Below, piece after piece: positions 1-7,657 of a stretch of 64,000 nucleotides of DNA. The notes beneath the pieces are model-generated. The model was given only the letters and a program-made list of their open reading frames with translations, had not been told where the DNA came from and did no database searches. How positions within the stretch are numbered: position 1 is the first letter of the stretch; each line of letters begins with the position of its first letter. Source of the stretch: VAZQ01 sp036406655 (GTDB lineage Bacteria > Pseudomonadota > Alphaproteobacteria > Rhizobiales > Xanthobacteraceae). Location: positions 4,702 to 68,701 of the forward strand of contig DASXAP010000245.1 of the NCBI GenBank assembly GCA_036406655.1. The letters are read 5' to 3'. Made by a program: the position numbers and the translations under genes.

Positions 1-31
1 ATTCACTCGAATCCCCGCAACGGAGGCCAGC

Positions 32-238
32 ATGAACGAAGATGTCTTCAACGGCAGCATCCGCAAGTTCCTCAAGACGCTGGGAGTGACCGCCCAGCGC
101 GAGATCGAGAAGGCGGTGCGTGAGGCGCTGGCGCAGGGTCGGATCAAGGGCAACGAAAAACTCCCGGCGCGCGCCACGGTGACGCTCGGCGCCCTCGGGC
201 TCTCGCACGAGATCAAGGGCGAGATCGAGCTCGAGTGA
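32..238 (+). CDS. DUF6494 family small protein
   Basis: A 68-residue acidic/basic soluble protein with no signal peptide or membrane segment. It has the layout of the DUF6494 family: an N-terminal MNEDVFN-like start, a helical stretch (residues 10-33, REIEKAVREAL) and a C-terminal beta part ending in GEIELE. A good ribosome binding site (GGAGG at 22-26) sits 5 bases before the ATG. The function of the family is unknown. The next gene is convergent, so this is the end of a plus-strand unit that begins outside the window. Confidence 0.85.
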   Translation: MNEDVFNGSIRKFLKTLGVTAQREIEKAVREALAQGRIKGNEKLPARATVTLGALGLSHEIKGEIELE

Positions 239-283
239 GGCGGCAGCGGGAGGCGCGCCGCCCGCGCAAGCTCGCCGCGGCGT

Positions 284-799
284 CTAGGCCGCGTGCGGGC
301 CGTTGCTGCTTACGCGGTCGGCAACGGCGAGAATGAGCATGGCGACGGCAAAGGCGATCAATATGCCCACCACCCAGCCGAGCTTCGTGTTGTCGACCTG
401 CCGGTCGATATCCATGAACCATTCGAGCACATTGACGGCGGCAATCGCCACGATCGAGCCGAGCAGCCTCTGCTTGAGGTCGGTGAAGCCGATCCTGGCC
501 AGGCCTTCCGGCCAGTCCGGATGGCTGGCCGCGTCGATGCGGGCGACAAAATTGTCGTAGCTCGAAGCGATCACGATCATGATCAGATTGGCGACGAGGG
601 TGAGGTCGACCAGGTTCAGAATACCGACGATGACGTCGGCCGGCGCGGCCGCGGCGATGTGCAGGACGAAATCGACGAGCTTGAGGATGAACTTGTAGGC
701 CAGCGCCGCCAGGCCGGCGGTCAGGCCGAGGAGGAACGGCACCACCAGCCAGCGGGCGCTCAAGGCGACCGCGGCGACCGCCTTTCCGATGCGATTCAT
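284..799 (-). CDS. YqhA/UPF0114 family inner-membrane protein
   Basis: A 171-residue membrane protein with about four hydrophobic segments (roughly residues 17-37, 55-78, 110-128 and 140-160). The order and the central SSYDNFVARID and DLKQRLLGSIVAI stretches are those of the TIGR00645/YqhA (UPF0114) family, whose role is unknown. An upstream in-frame ATG at 850 exists, but the start at 799 (MNRIGKAV) matches the family length and places the first membrane helix normally. It is convergent with the preceding small gene and divergent from the M20 gene. Confidence 0.85.
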   Translation of the reverse strand: MNRIGKAVAAVALSARWLVVPFLLGLTAGLAALAYKFILKLVDFVLHIAAAAPADVIVGILNLVDLTLVANLIMIVIASSYDNFVARIDAASHPDWPEGLARIGFTDLKQRLLGSIVAIAAVNVLEWFMDIDRQVDNTKLGWVVGILIAFAVAMLILAVADRVSSNGPHAA

Positions 800-999
800 C
801 CGGCAACCCTCGACGCAATGGGAATGACAGTCCGTGATACAATAAACCAACGTTCGTGCCGAGTGGTCCGCGGCCCGCGCCCGTGCTCGCGGCGCTCCCG
901 CACCCGGCGGTTGCTTCCTGCATGCCCGCGGTGCTCGCCCGGCGCGCTGCGCGATCGGGTCGTGCCGACCACCTGCCTCGAAGAGGTCGGAGCTTCTCC

Positions 1000-2295
1000 A
1001 TGTCCGCGGACGACGTCATTGCCCTGATCGACCGGGACGAGCTCGTTCGGCTCGCGCTCGATATCTGCAACATCGACAGCGCAGTCGGCCACGAAGCCGA
1101 GGTCGGCGAGCACCTGCACGATTGGATGCGCCGGCAAGGCTTCCTCACGCGGAAGATCGGGCTCCTGCGCGACCGGTTCAACCTCCTGGGGACCTTGCCC
1201 GGCGCGGGCAGCAACGGCTGCAGCCTCATCTTCAACAGCCACATGGACACGGCGGTCCCGCGCGAGCCCGATCTCGTGCACGCCGACACGAGCGACCCGG
1301 TGCATCATGGCGCATGGCAGGAGGGTGATCTGCTCGTCGGCGAAGGGATCTGCAACGACAAGGGGCCGATGGCGGCGTTTCTGATCGCCGCCAGGGCCAT
1401 TCTGAATTCCGGGCACCGGCTCAAGGGAGACCTGCTGCTGAGCGCCGTCGTCAGCGAGACCGGCGGCGAGCCTTGCGACGAGCCTCCCGGATCGTTCCTC
1501 GAATCGAAGGAGCTGGGCGCCCGCTTCCTGATCACCCATGGCGGGGTTGCCGATTACGCGCTGGTGGCCGAAGGCACGGGGTTCGGACTGGTGTGGGTCG
1601 AGGCGGGCGAGTTCTGGTACAGGCTGACGCTTCGTTCCGGCCAGCCGCCGTTCTACACCCCTTATCTGCCCGACCGTACCACGCTCGCCGGCAGCCCCAA
1701 CATGATCGTGGCGGCGGCGGCCGCGATCGAAGCGATCGAGAAATGGGCCGCGGGGTATCAGAAGCGCAATGTTTATCGCTCGGCCGGCGGCACCATCGTC
1801 CCGAAAGCCCAGATCGGCGGCATCCGCAGCGGCAATGCGCACCGGCCGTTCCTGGCGCCGCAGGTTTGCGAGCTCTATGTCGATGTGCGCTCGGTGCCGG
1901 GGCAGGACCCGCTGGCGGTCAAGGCGGAGCTCGGGCAGCTGATCAGCGGACTGGGGCTCGCCGGCATGGTCGAGCTCTACTCGTTCCGCCCGGCCTTCGA
2001 AGCGCGCCATGTCGAGCCGCTGGCCGAGGCGGTTTGTCGAGCGCATCGTGCGACGTTCGGCGCGGAGCCGCCGCCGGCGCCGGTCGAGACCTCCAGCATG
2101 TGGCGCGACATCAACGCATTCAACGAGGTCGGCATTCCGGCCTTGACCTACGGCCCGAGATCGGCTTCGCACGCGTTCAAGCGCGCCCTCTCGATCGACA
2201 GCCTCTATCAAGCCGCCTGCGCTTACGCCAGAATAGCGCTCGATCTGTGCAATCAGGAAAAGACCGATCGCGGAGCTCGCCGAGGAGCGGGATGA
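1000..2295 (+). CDS. M20 family metallopeptidase / amidohydrolase
   Basis: A 431-residue cytosolic zinc hydrolase of the M20 (ArgE/DapE/ACY1) superfamily. Visible metal and catalytic motifs are FNSHMDTAVP (first zinc His and catalytic Asp), GICNDKGPMAA (bridging Asp) and SETGGE (general base region). A late metal-ligand His is in RSASHAFK near the C-terminus. Members hydrolyse N-acyl or peptide amide bonds; the substrate cannot be read from sequence. I start at 1000 (MSADDVIALID), not at the in-frame ATG at 856, because the intervening 48 residues are Arg/Pro-rich and unlike the family, and AGAGGTCGG lies just upstream. It heads a co-directional set with a binding protein, an EthD-like protein and aspartate dehydrogenase. 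Confidence 0.88.
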   Translation: MSADDVIALIDRDELVRLALDICNIDSAVGHEAEVGEHLHDWMRRQGFLTRKIGLLRDRFNLLGTLPGAGSNGCSLIFNSHMDTAVPREPDLVHADTSDPVHHGAWQEGDLLVGEGICNDKGPMAAFLIAARAILNSGHRLKGDLLLSAVVSETGGEPCDEPPGSFLESKELGARFLITHGGVADYALVAEGTGFGLVWVEAGEFWYRLTLRSGQPPFYTPYLPDRTTLAGSPNMIVAAAAAIEAIEKWAAGYQKRNVYRSAGGTIVPKAQIGGIRSGNAHRPFLAPQVCELYVDVRSVPGQDPLAVKAELGQLISGLGLAGMVELYSFRPAFEARHVEPLAEAVCRAHRATFGAEPPPAPVETSSMWRDINAFNEVGIPALTYGPRSASHAFKRALSIDSLYQAACAYARIALDLCNQEKTDRGARRGAG

Positions 2296-2369
2296 GGCTT
2301 TCGGGCGGAAGAATGCGACTGCGGCGAGCATTCACGTGGGTCAATACGAGCATTCCAAGGGGTGAGACG

Positions 2370-3356
2370 ATGATGGCTGATGGTCGATACCTGGTGCGCG
2401 CTGCGATCGCAGTGTGCATCTTCGCCTGGCTCGGATCGGCAACTCGGCCGGCGGCTGCAGATCCGCCGACGATCCGGATCGGCTACGGCATGGCCGCCGA
2501 GGAGCAGCTCTATCTGCTTCTGGCCAAGCCCGAGATCGGGGCGAACTACGGAAAGGCCTACAAGCTCGAAGCGTCACGCTTCCAGAGCTCGACCCAGCGT
2601 TCGCAGGCGTTCGAGGCAAACGCCATCGACATCGCATCGAGCGGGGCGGTCGGCATCCTGTTTGCGGCGGCCGAGGGGGTGACCGGCAAGGTCATCGCAT
2701 CGCTGGCGCGCGAGAGCCCGCGCGGCTTCGCCACGTCCTACTACGTCAAGGCCGATTCGCCGATCCGGACGGTCGCCGAGATGAAGGGCAAGACCGTCGG
2801 GATCAATGGCTTCTCGACCGACGGCCAGCTCTGGCTCAGGACCGCGCTGCAGCGCCATGGGCTGTCGGATTCCGACGTGACGATCACTCCCGTGCCGTTC
2901 CCGGCGATGGCCGAGGCATTGAAGGCCGGCAAGGTCGATATCGGCGAGTTCCCGCAGCCGTTCGCCGACATGCTCGAGAAGGAGATGAAGGTCCGCAAGC
3001 TTCTCGATTCGCAATATGGCATGCCGTTCGAGCAGGAGCTCATCATGCTGCTCGGCAAGGATGCATTCCTCAAGCAGAATGCCGCAGCGGTGCGGGCGCT
3101 GCTCGAGGATTTGCGGACAGCGACCCGCTTCTACGTGGACAATGTCCGGCAGGCGCGCCAGATCATCCTCGATGCCAAGGGGGTGCGGATCGCCCCCGAC
3201 ATCTATCTCGACATGAAGGACTACTACCGCGATCCGACGCTGCGGCCCGATGCGGCTGCGCTGCAGCGCGTGCAGGACATCATGATCACGAGCGGCTTCA
3301 CCAAGAAGCGCGCCGACGTGCAATCCATGGTCGACGCGAGCTATCTGGCGCCGTGA
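2370..3356 (+). CDS. ABC transporter substrate-binding protein, NMT1/TauA-like
   Basis: A 328-residue periplasmic binding protein. The first 30 residues form a signal peptide (hydrophobic AAIAVCIFAWLGSA, cleavage near AAA-D). The mature part has the NMT1/SsuA-like fold signature: an IRIGYGMAAEEQ start, AIDIASSGAVGILFAAAEG, and IRTVAEMKGKTVGINGFSTDGQLWLR before the second lobe. The ATG at 2370 follows a strong AAGGGGTGAG at 2357-2366. No ATPase or permease gene is near, so it is an orphan in this window. The upstream M20 gene ends 74 bases away and the downstream EthD-like gene starts 29 bases later, which suggests one transcript. The ligand is unknown; taurine, nitrate, pyrimidine and aromatic ligands are all known for the fold. 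Confidence 0.85.
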   Translation: MMADGRYLVRAAIAVCIFAWLGSATRPAAADPPTIRIGYGMAAEEQLYLLLAKPEIGANYGKAYKLEASRFQSSTQRSQAFEANAIDIASSGAVGILFAAAEGVTGKVIASLARESPRGFATSYYVKADSPIRTVAEMKGKTVGINGFSTDGQLWLRTALQRHGLSDSDVTITPVPFPAMAEALKAGKVDIGEFPQPFADMLEKEMKVRKLLDSQYGMPFEQELIMLLGKDAFLKQNAAAVRALLEDLRTATRFYVDNVRQARQIILDAKGVRIAPDIYLDMKDYYRDPTLRPDAAALQRVQDIMITSGFTKKRADVQSMVDASYLAP

Positions 3357-3385
3357 GCCTGCCGCCCGATTACGGGAGACTGCAC

Positions 3386-3700
3386 ATGCAAGCGAGCAAG
3401 GCCTACTTCATGGTCCGAGCGCAAGTGACGAATCCGGCCGACCGCGAGAAGTTCGATCGCTGGTATGACGGGCACCATTTGCCGCTGGCGATGAAGGAGT
3501 TTCGCGCCGAGAAGGGCTGGCGGTTCTGGAGCCGCAGCGACCCGTCGGTCCATTATGCAATGTACGAGTTCGAGGACCTGGCAACGCTGCGAAGCCGCCT
3601 CGACTCCCCTGGCTTCAAGATGCTGGTTGCCGACTTCGACCAGGCCTGGCCGCAGGTGCCCCGGACCCGCGACCTCATCGAATCGGTGCAGGAGGCGTGA
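3386..3700 (+). CDS. EthD/dimeric alpha-beta barrel protein
   Basis: A 104-residue soluble protein with a ferredoxin-like alpha-beta pattern. It has a YFMVRAQV strand, the motif EKFDRWYDGHHLPLA, the aromatic stretch GWRFWSRSDPSVHYAMYEFED, and a C-terminal helix/strand. The WYDGHHLP motif is typical of EthD-like and DUF4286-like small dimeric barrel proteins, which may be accessory enzymes or monooxygenase-like proteins. It lies 29 bases after the binding-protein gene and 89 before aspartate dehydrogenase, on the same strand. No catalytic role can be assigned from sequence alone. Confidence 0.75.
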   Translation: MQASKAYFMVRAQVTNPADREKFDRWYDGHHLPLAMKEFRAEKGWRFWSRSDPSVHYAMYEFEDLATLRSRLDSPGFKMLVADFDQAWPQVPRTRDLIESVQEA

Positions 3701-3789
3701 TCCCCACCCGGCTTCTCCGGCAGGCGCAATATTGTTGCTTGTAGGCCTGAGCGCAGCCACGTACGTAATGGCGTCGGTCGGGAGGAACC

Positions 3790-4596
3790 ATGCTGCTCAG
3801 GCGTGTTGCCATCGCCGGTCTGGGCGCGATCGGACGCGTGCTCGCGCGCAAGCTCGCCGGCGGCATGCCGGGACTGGCGCTCGCCTGCATTGCCACCCGC
3901 GACGGCACGAAAGCGCGCGCCTGGCTCGAGGCGCAGCACATCGCATGTCCGCTGGTCGAGCCGGAAGCGTTTCCGGAAAATGCCGACGTGGCCGTCGAAT
4001 GCGCGGGGGCCGCCGCATTGGAGCGGATCTGTCGGCCGATGCTGGAAGCCGGAAAGCAGGTGATGGTGCTCTCGGCCGGCGCGCTGCTGCCGCGGCCCGA
4101 GCTGATCGAGCTGGCGAAGGCCAAGGGAGGACAGATCATCGTCCCGAGCGGCGCGCTGCTCGGCCTCGACGCCGTCACTGCCGCGGCCGAAGGCCGCATC
4201 CATTCCGTGCGCATGATTACCCGCAAGCCGCCGAGGAGCCTCGCCGGCGCTCCCTATCTCGAGGCGAACGGCATCTCGCTCGAGGGCCTGAATGGTCCCA
4301 AGCGGGTGTTCACCGGAACCGCCCGCGAAGGCGCGGCCGGCTTTCCGGCCAACGTCAATGTGGCCGCCGCGCTCGCTTTGGCGGGCCTGGGACCGGAACG
4401 CACCTTGATGGAAATCTGGGCTGATCCCGGCATCGATCGCAATTGTCACAGCATAGAGGTCGACAGCGATTCGGCTCGCTTTATCCTTGCGATCGAGAAC
4501 ATACCCTCGGAAAACCCGAAAACGGGCCGCATCACCGCGCTGTCGGTCCTCGCCGCCCTGCGCAAGCTCACGGCTCCTCTGCGGGTTGGCACCTGA
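3790..4596 (+). CDS. nadX: L-aspartate dehydrogenase
   Basis: A 268-residue NAD(P)-dependent oxidoreductase that interconverts L-aspartate with iminoaspartate/oxaloacetate and ammonia. The N-terminal Rossmann motif is VAIAGLGAIGR (residues 6-16). The C-terminal catalytic domain shows the family signatures GFPANVNVAAALALAGLG, IWADP and NCHSIEVDSDSARF (containing the catalytic His), then NIPSENPKTGRITALSVLAAL. An AGGAACC-type ribosome binding site precedes the ATG. Homologues feed NAD synthesis through iminoaspartate or serve amino acid catabolism. No nadA or nadC is nearby and an M20 hydrolase is, so a catabolic role is more likely here (inference). Confidence 0.9.
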   Translation: MLLRRVAIAGLGAIGRVLARKLAGGMPGLALACIATRDGTKARAWLEAQHIACPLVEPEAFPENADVAVECAGAAALERICRPMLEAGKQVMVLSAGALLPRPELIELAKAKGGQIIVPSGALLGLDAVTAAAEGRIHSVRMITRKPPRSLAGAPYLEANGISLEGLNGPKRVFTGTAREGAAGFPANVNVAAALALAGLGPERTLMEIWADPGIDRNCHSIEVDSDSARFILAIENIPSENPKTGRITALSVLAALRKLTAPLRVGT

Positions 4597-4813
4597 GTTG
4601 ACGCAAGCCCTGCCGAGCCGGCCGCCTCGTCACCGGACCCCATCCCGGCGACCTTAACCCCTTGATCCACCGGCCCTCCCGCGGGAGCTTGGCTACCCTG
4701 GGGCCGTCGATCGGCCATAATCCTGACCGCCAATCTGCATGCCTTCCACCTGCAAGGGGGCGGCGGGCAATAAAATATCGGTTCTGCGCACGCTCCACCC
4801 GATAACGGAACCG

Positions 4814-4842
4814 TGAACCCATGCATTGGCCCCCGCGACTAA
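4814..4842 (+). promoter_or_regulatory. Putative ECF sigma promoter (autoregulatory)
   Basis: TGAACC at 4814-4819 and GACTAA at 4837-4842 are separated by 17 bases and end 21 bases before the sigma-gene ATG. An AAC-containing -35 element with a short -10 is the usual ECF promoter design, and ECF genes are normally autoregulated. The same two hexamers recur with a 16-base spacer at 6032-6059, just after the anti-sigma gene. The recurrence is seen directly; recognition by this sigma factor is inference. Confidence 0.5.
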
Positions 4843-4863
4843 CCGAGGAGCCCGCCGTCCGAA

Positions 4864-5234
4864 ATGCAAGCGGCATCCGACGAGGTTCTGATCGGACGCA
4901 TCTCGAACGGCAGCCGGCTGGCAATGCAGGTGCTCTATGCGCGCCATCACGTAGCTGATGAAGAGACCGCCGGAGCCATCGCCGATTCAGCGGACGGTCC
5001 GCACACGAGATTGGAGAGGAGGAGCCGCAGCCAGCTGATCCGGAAGTGCCTGCGGCTGCTTTCGGTGGAACATCGGGAGATTGTCGACCTCGTCCACTAC
5101 CACGAGAAATCCGTCGAAAGGCGGCACGGATCGTCGGCATCCCGGAAAACACGGTCAAGACGCGCATGCTCTATGCGCGTAAAAGGCTGGCAGAGCTGCT
5201 CAAGGCGGAAGGAATTGAAAGAGGATGCTCATGA
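4864..5234 (+). pseudogene. Degenerate ECF-type RNA polymerase sigma factor
   Basis: The start (MQAASDEVLIGRISNGSRLAMQVLYARHH) is a typical ECF sigma N-terminus. It then jumps directly to VADEETAGAIADSADGP, so about 70 residues covering most of region 2 and its linker are missing in frame. Region 4 follows: LIRKCLRLLSVEHREIVDLVHYHEKSVE. At about 5119 the frame breaks, and the continuation is only in another frame, KAARIVGIPENTVKTRM then LYARKRLAELLKAEGIERG. Adding one base between GAA and AGGCG restores V-E-E-A-A-R-I, so a single-base deletion is the likely cause. The TGA (5232-5234) overlaps the anti-sigma ATG (5231), so coupling is preserved. With region 2 lost the product cannot act as a sigma factor even if the frameshift is a sequencing error. 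Confidence 0.8.
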
Positions 5235-5914
5235 CCATGATCGACAAGCAGCCGCAGCGGCACGAGATCGAGGCTCTGCTGCCGTGGCATGCAGCCGGCA
5301 CGCTGAGCCGCCGCGAGGCCGACCGTGTCGAGCAGGCTCTGGCCGAGGACGGCGAGCTGGCCCGGCGTTATGCGCTCGTCCGCGAGGAGCTGGCCGAGAC
5401 GATCCATCTCAACGAGACGCTCGGGGCGCCATCCCCCCGCGCGATGGAGAAGCTGTTCGCGGCCATCGACGCTGAGGAGGCCCGCGCGCCGCGCCGGCGA
5501 CGCTCGTTCGACCTCGGCGCGCGCCTCGCCGAGCTCCTGTCCGGCTTTGCCCCGAGGACGCTCGCCTGGTCCGCCGCCGCGGCAGGGGCGGCAATCCTGC
5601 TGCAGGCCGCCGTCATCACCGCGGTCCTGGTTCAAGAACACGGGGCTCAAGGCGGACTCGACCTCGCCAGCGCCGCAACCCAAGGCTCGTTCGCCGTTGT
5701 GCGATTTGCGGCGCAGGCAACGATGTCCGACATCAGCCACTTCCTCGGCGCCTACAAGGCCTCGCTGGTGGATGGCCCCTTGAGGAACATGGGAAGCGAC
5801 CTCTACCTGATCCGTCTCGGGGATGCCAAGCTTCCCAGGACCGAGGAGACCAGCATCGTGCGGCGGATGCAGCAGGAATCGAAGATCGTGGGCTTCATCG
5901 CGGTCAAGGAATGA
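5231..5914 (+). CDS. Membrane-anchored anti-sigma factor
   Basis: A 227-residue single-pass membrane protein. The N-terminal cytosolic anti-sigma domain (residues 1-85) has EIEALLPWHAAGTLSRREADRVEQALAED, the form seen in anti-ECF proteins, but without a Cys2 zinc pair. A membrane helix lies at 111-134. The periplasmic C-terminal part ends in an anti-sigma-type DLYLIRLGDAKLPRTEETSIVRRM stretch. ATG 5231 overlaps the stop of the sigma pseudogene (ATGA), the usual translational coupling; in-frame ATGs at 5225 and 5237 are alternatives. The gene looks intact although its partner is broken, so it is either a recent orphan or acts on another sigma factor. Confidence 0.8.
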   Translation: MTMIDKQPQRHEIEALLPWHAAGTLSRREADRVEQALAEDGELARRYALVREELAETIHLNETLGAPSPRAMEKLFAAIDAEEARAPRRRRSFDLGARLAELLSGFAPRTLAWSAAAAGAAILLQAAVITAVLVQEHGAQGGLDLASAATQGSFAVVRFAAQATMSDISHFLGAYKASLVDGPLRNMGSDLYLIRLGDAKLPRTEETSIVRRMQQESKIVGFIAVKE

Positions 5915-6031
5915 CGGCCGCAATAGCGCAAGGCTATGCTGCCGGTTGGCCCCGAAATCGGCTCTCTTCTCTTCTGCTTCTTCTCCGGCCCGGTGCGGCA
6001 AAAATTCCGGCCCGAACCCTCAAAAAATGGT

Positions 6032-6059
6032 TGAACCTTTTGCGGACTGGGGAGACTAA
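6032..6059 (+). promoter_or_regulatory. Second ECF-type promoter motif
   Basis: TGAACC (6032-6037), 16 bases, GACTAA (6054-6059). Both hexamers match the motif before the sigma pseudogene. No convincing coding frame follows; a strong intrinsic terminator begins 90 bases downstream. If active, it would make a transcript of about 120 bases. Confidence 0.4.
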
Positions 6060-6148
6060 TAGCCAAAGTGGCCATCAGAGCCCTGAAAGTTGGAGTTAAC
6101 AGCCCCGATCGGCGCTCACGCCCCCCGATCCCCTGCGCCGATCAAAGC

Positions 6149-6188
6149 GACCCGCCCGGATTTCCCCGTCCGGGCGGGTCAGTTTTTA
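6149..6188 (+). terminator. Rho-independent terminator
   Basis: A perfect 12-bp GC-rich stem (GACCCGCCCGGA at 6149-6160 pairing with 6169-6180) with an 8-base loop is followed at once by AGTTTTTAAG. This is a textbook intrinsic terminator for plus-strand transcription. It can end either the sigma/anti-sigma transcript or the short transcript expected from the motif at 6032-6059. Confidence 0.85.
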
Positions 6189-6696
6189 AGTGCCTGTGCT
6201 TGCGCCCCGATTTAATTCCGGCGCGGCTTGATCCTTTCAAGCCTGCGTGCCGATCGACGCGAAGCATCGTTCCTGGGATGCCGCCGATCTGCGGCCTCAC
6301 GAGAGCTCTCGAGCGACCCGCTCAAGCGGGTTGCAATTAGCCCTCACGCCTTACCGATTTTCCACAAGCCGCGCCTCCGGACCGAGAAGGCGCTCACGGC
6401 CGTGGTGCAGGAAGCCTGCGTGCACGGGGCGCCGCACTCATCACGGTTGCTCGCCGCCGATTCGGGTCGAGGCTGGCGAGATGAGCTCGACCGAGAGTGA
6501 TAAAGAAACAACAGTGGATAATAGTCGTCATGCAATGCGGTCCGGTCGCCAGCATGCCGCGATTGACCGGCACGATCGAGCAAGATTGATTCGGCATGTG
6601 GAGACGCCCTTACAGCTTGTTGGTTGTCGCGTGCTGCCTGTTGCTTATCGGTGATCGGGGACGGGAGAGAGCAGATCATCCGGCGGGGGAATCGCC
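6189..6696. other. Gene-free stretch
   Basis: About 500 bases with no frame that has convincing composition, a ribosome binding site or a recognisable product. It contains a 7-bp perfect palindromic hairpin (ACCCGCT-CA-AGCGGGT, 6316-6331), a GAGAGCTCTC palindrome at 6301-6310, and an AT-richer segment at about 6495-6530 that could hold the promoter of the next secreted-protein gene. Confidence 0.5.
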
Positions 6697-7053
6697 ATGA
6701 GACTTGCAGCGAATCTGGGTTTTGCGCTTGCGTGCCTTTGGGTGAATGCGGCGGTGGCGCAAGATGGCCATTTCGGCCACGGCCATGAAGGCTGGCATCA
6801 AAGTTTCTATCGCACCCTGGAACGGCCAGACACGAGAACCTCGTGCTGCAATCTCACTGATTGCCGTCCCACCTCAGGCAGACAGGTCGATGACCACTAC
6901 GAGGTGAAGGTTGACGGCGCATGGATCTCGGTTCCCGCGGGCAAGATCCTGAAGCAGGCGGCGCCCGATCTCGGATTTCATGTGTGCGCGCCCTTGAAGT
7001 TCGACGGCAGGCCGGACCACCTGTATTGCGTCGTTGTCCCACCGGAAATCTGA
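6697..7053 (+). CDS. Small secreted His/Cys-containing protein
   Basis: A 118-residue precursor with a clear signal peptide (MRLAANLGFALACLWVNAAVAQ, cleavage after AVA). The mature part begins His/Gly-rich (DGHFGHGHEGWHQ) and carries the cysteine cluster TSCCNLTDCRP plus HVCAPL and LYCVVVPP. Similar uncharacterised secreted proteins occur in rhizobia. Five cysteines and several histidines suggest disulfides or metal binding in the periplasm, but function is unknown. A GC-rich hairpin (7054-7080, GGCCGGC/GCCGGCC) directly follows the stop and may help termination, although no T-run is adjacent. Confidence 0.75.
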   Translation: MRLAANLGFALACLWVNAAVAQDGHFGHGHEGWHQSFYRTLERPDTRTSCCNLTDCRPTSGRQVDDHYEVKVDGAWISVPAGKILKQAAPDLGFHVCAPLKFDGRPDHLYCVVVPPEI

Positions 7054-7319
7054 GGCCGGCTACCCCGACCGCGGCCGGCCCTGAGTGCGGTCCTCTTCCG
7101 AGCGCCTCATTTTTTTGGGGATTAGCGTGCGCTGCCACTTGCTGTCGTTCGGGGGCGGCCCACCATCATATCCACTGATTCGCTGTGTTTTTCGGGCAAA
7201 AAGCCATGCGTCGGAGTGGCGTGGCGTTGCGTGCGCGGTCCTCTCTTGAGACGATCACTCCCGTCGCCGGTTGCGACCTGGTCCGGTTACGGCGTTTCTC
7301 GGTGTCGCGGAGCCGACCC

Positions 7320-7556
7320 GTGCCTGCGCTCAACGAGGTTGCCCACAAATGGCGCGAGCTGGCGGAACGCCGGCGGGCATATCTCGTCGACCTCTATTAC
7401 AGCGGACGTTGGAAACGCTACTGCAGCGAGGAGCAGCTGCTGCGCCGGATCAGGGACGCGGTCGACGCCAGCGAACGTTGGGGCGAAATCGCCCCACCTC
7501 CCGATGTGGCTCCGCCGGAGCCGGCTTCCTCGGTGCCAGACCGCTCGGCGGCGTAG
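7320..7556 (+). CDS. TIGR03809 family protein
   Basis: A protein of about 78 residues containing the family core AHKWRELAERRRAYLVDLYYSGRW and YCSEEQLLRRIRDAVDASERWGEIAP, then a Pro-rich tail. TIGR03809 is a small soluble family of unknown function found mainly in Bradyrhizobium and relatives. I chose the GTG at 7320 because GCGGAG lies 8 bases upstream and the core starts at once; an ATG at 7185 would add 45 Arg-rich residues and cannot be excluded. Confidence 0.7.
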   Translation: MPALNEVAHKWRELAERRRAYLVDLYYSGRWKRYCSEEQLLRRIRDAVDASERWGEIAPPPDVAPPEPASSVPDRSAA

Positions 7557-7657
7557 CTGACCGGAAGCTCCTCGCCGGGTCGGCAATGCTTGCAGGCGGA
7601 CGCCGCTTTTCCCTATCTTTCGCCGCCGCCCGATCTTTCCTCATTCCTGCGTGTGTC

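Noticed and set aside
796..2331. A 511-residue open frame on the minus strand opposite the M20 gene
   Set aside because: Low-complexity Arg/Ala/Asp composition and no recognisable motif; it is the shadow of the M20 gene.
6344..6679. A 111-residue minus-strand frame in the gene-free stretch
   Set aside because: No ribosome binding site, biased composition and no family resemblance.
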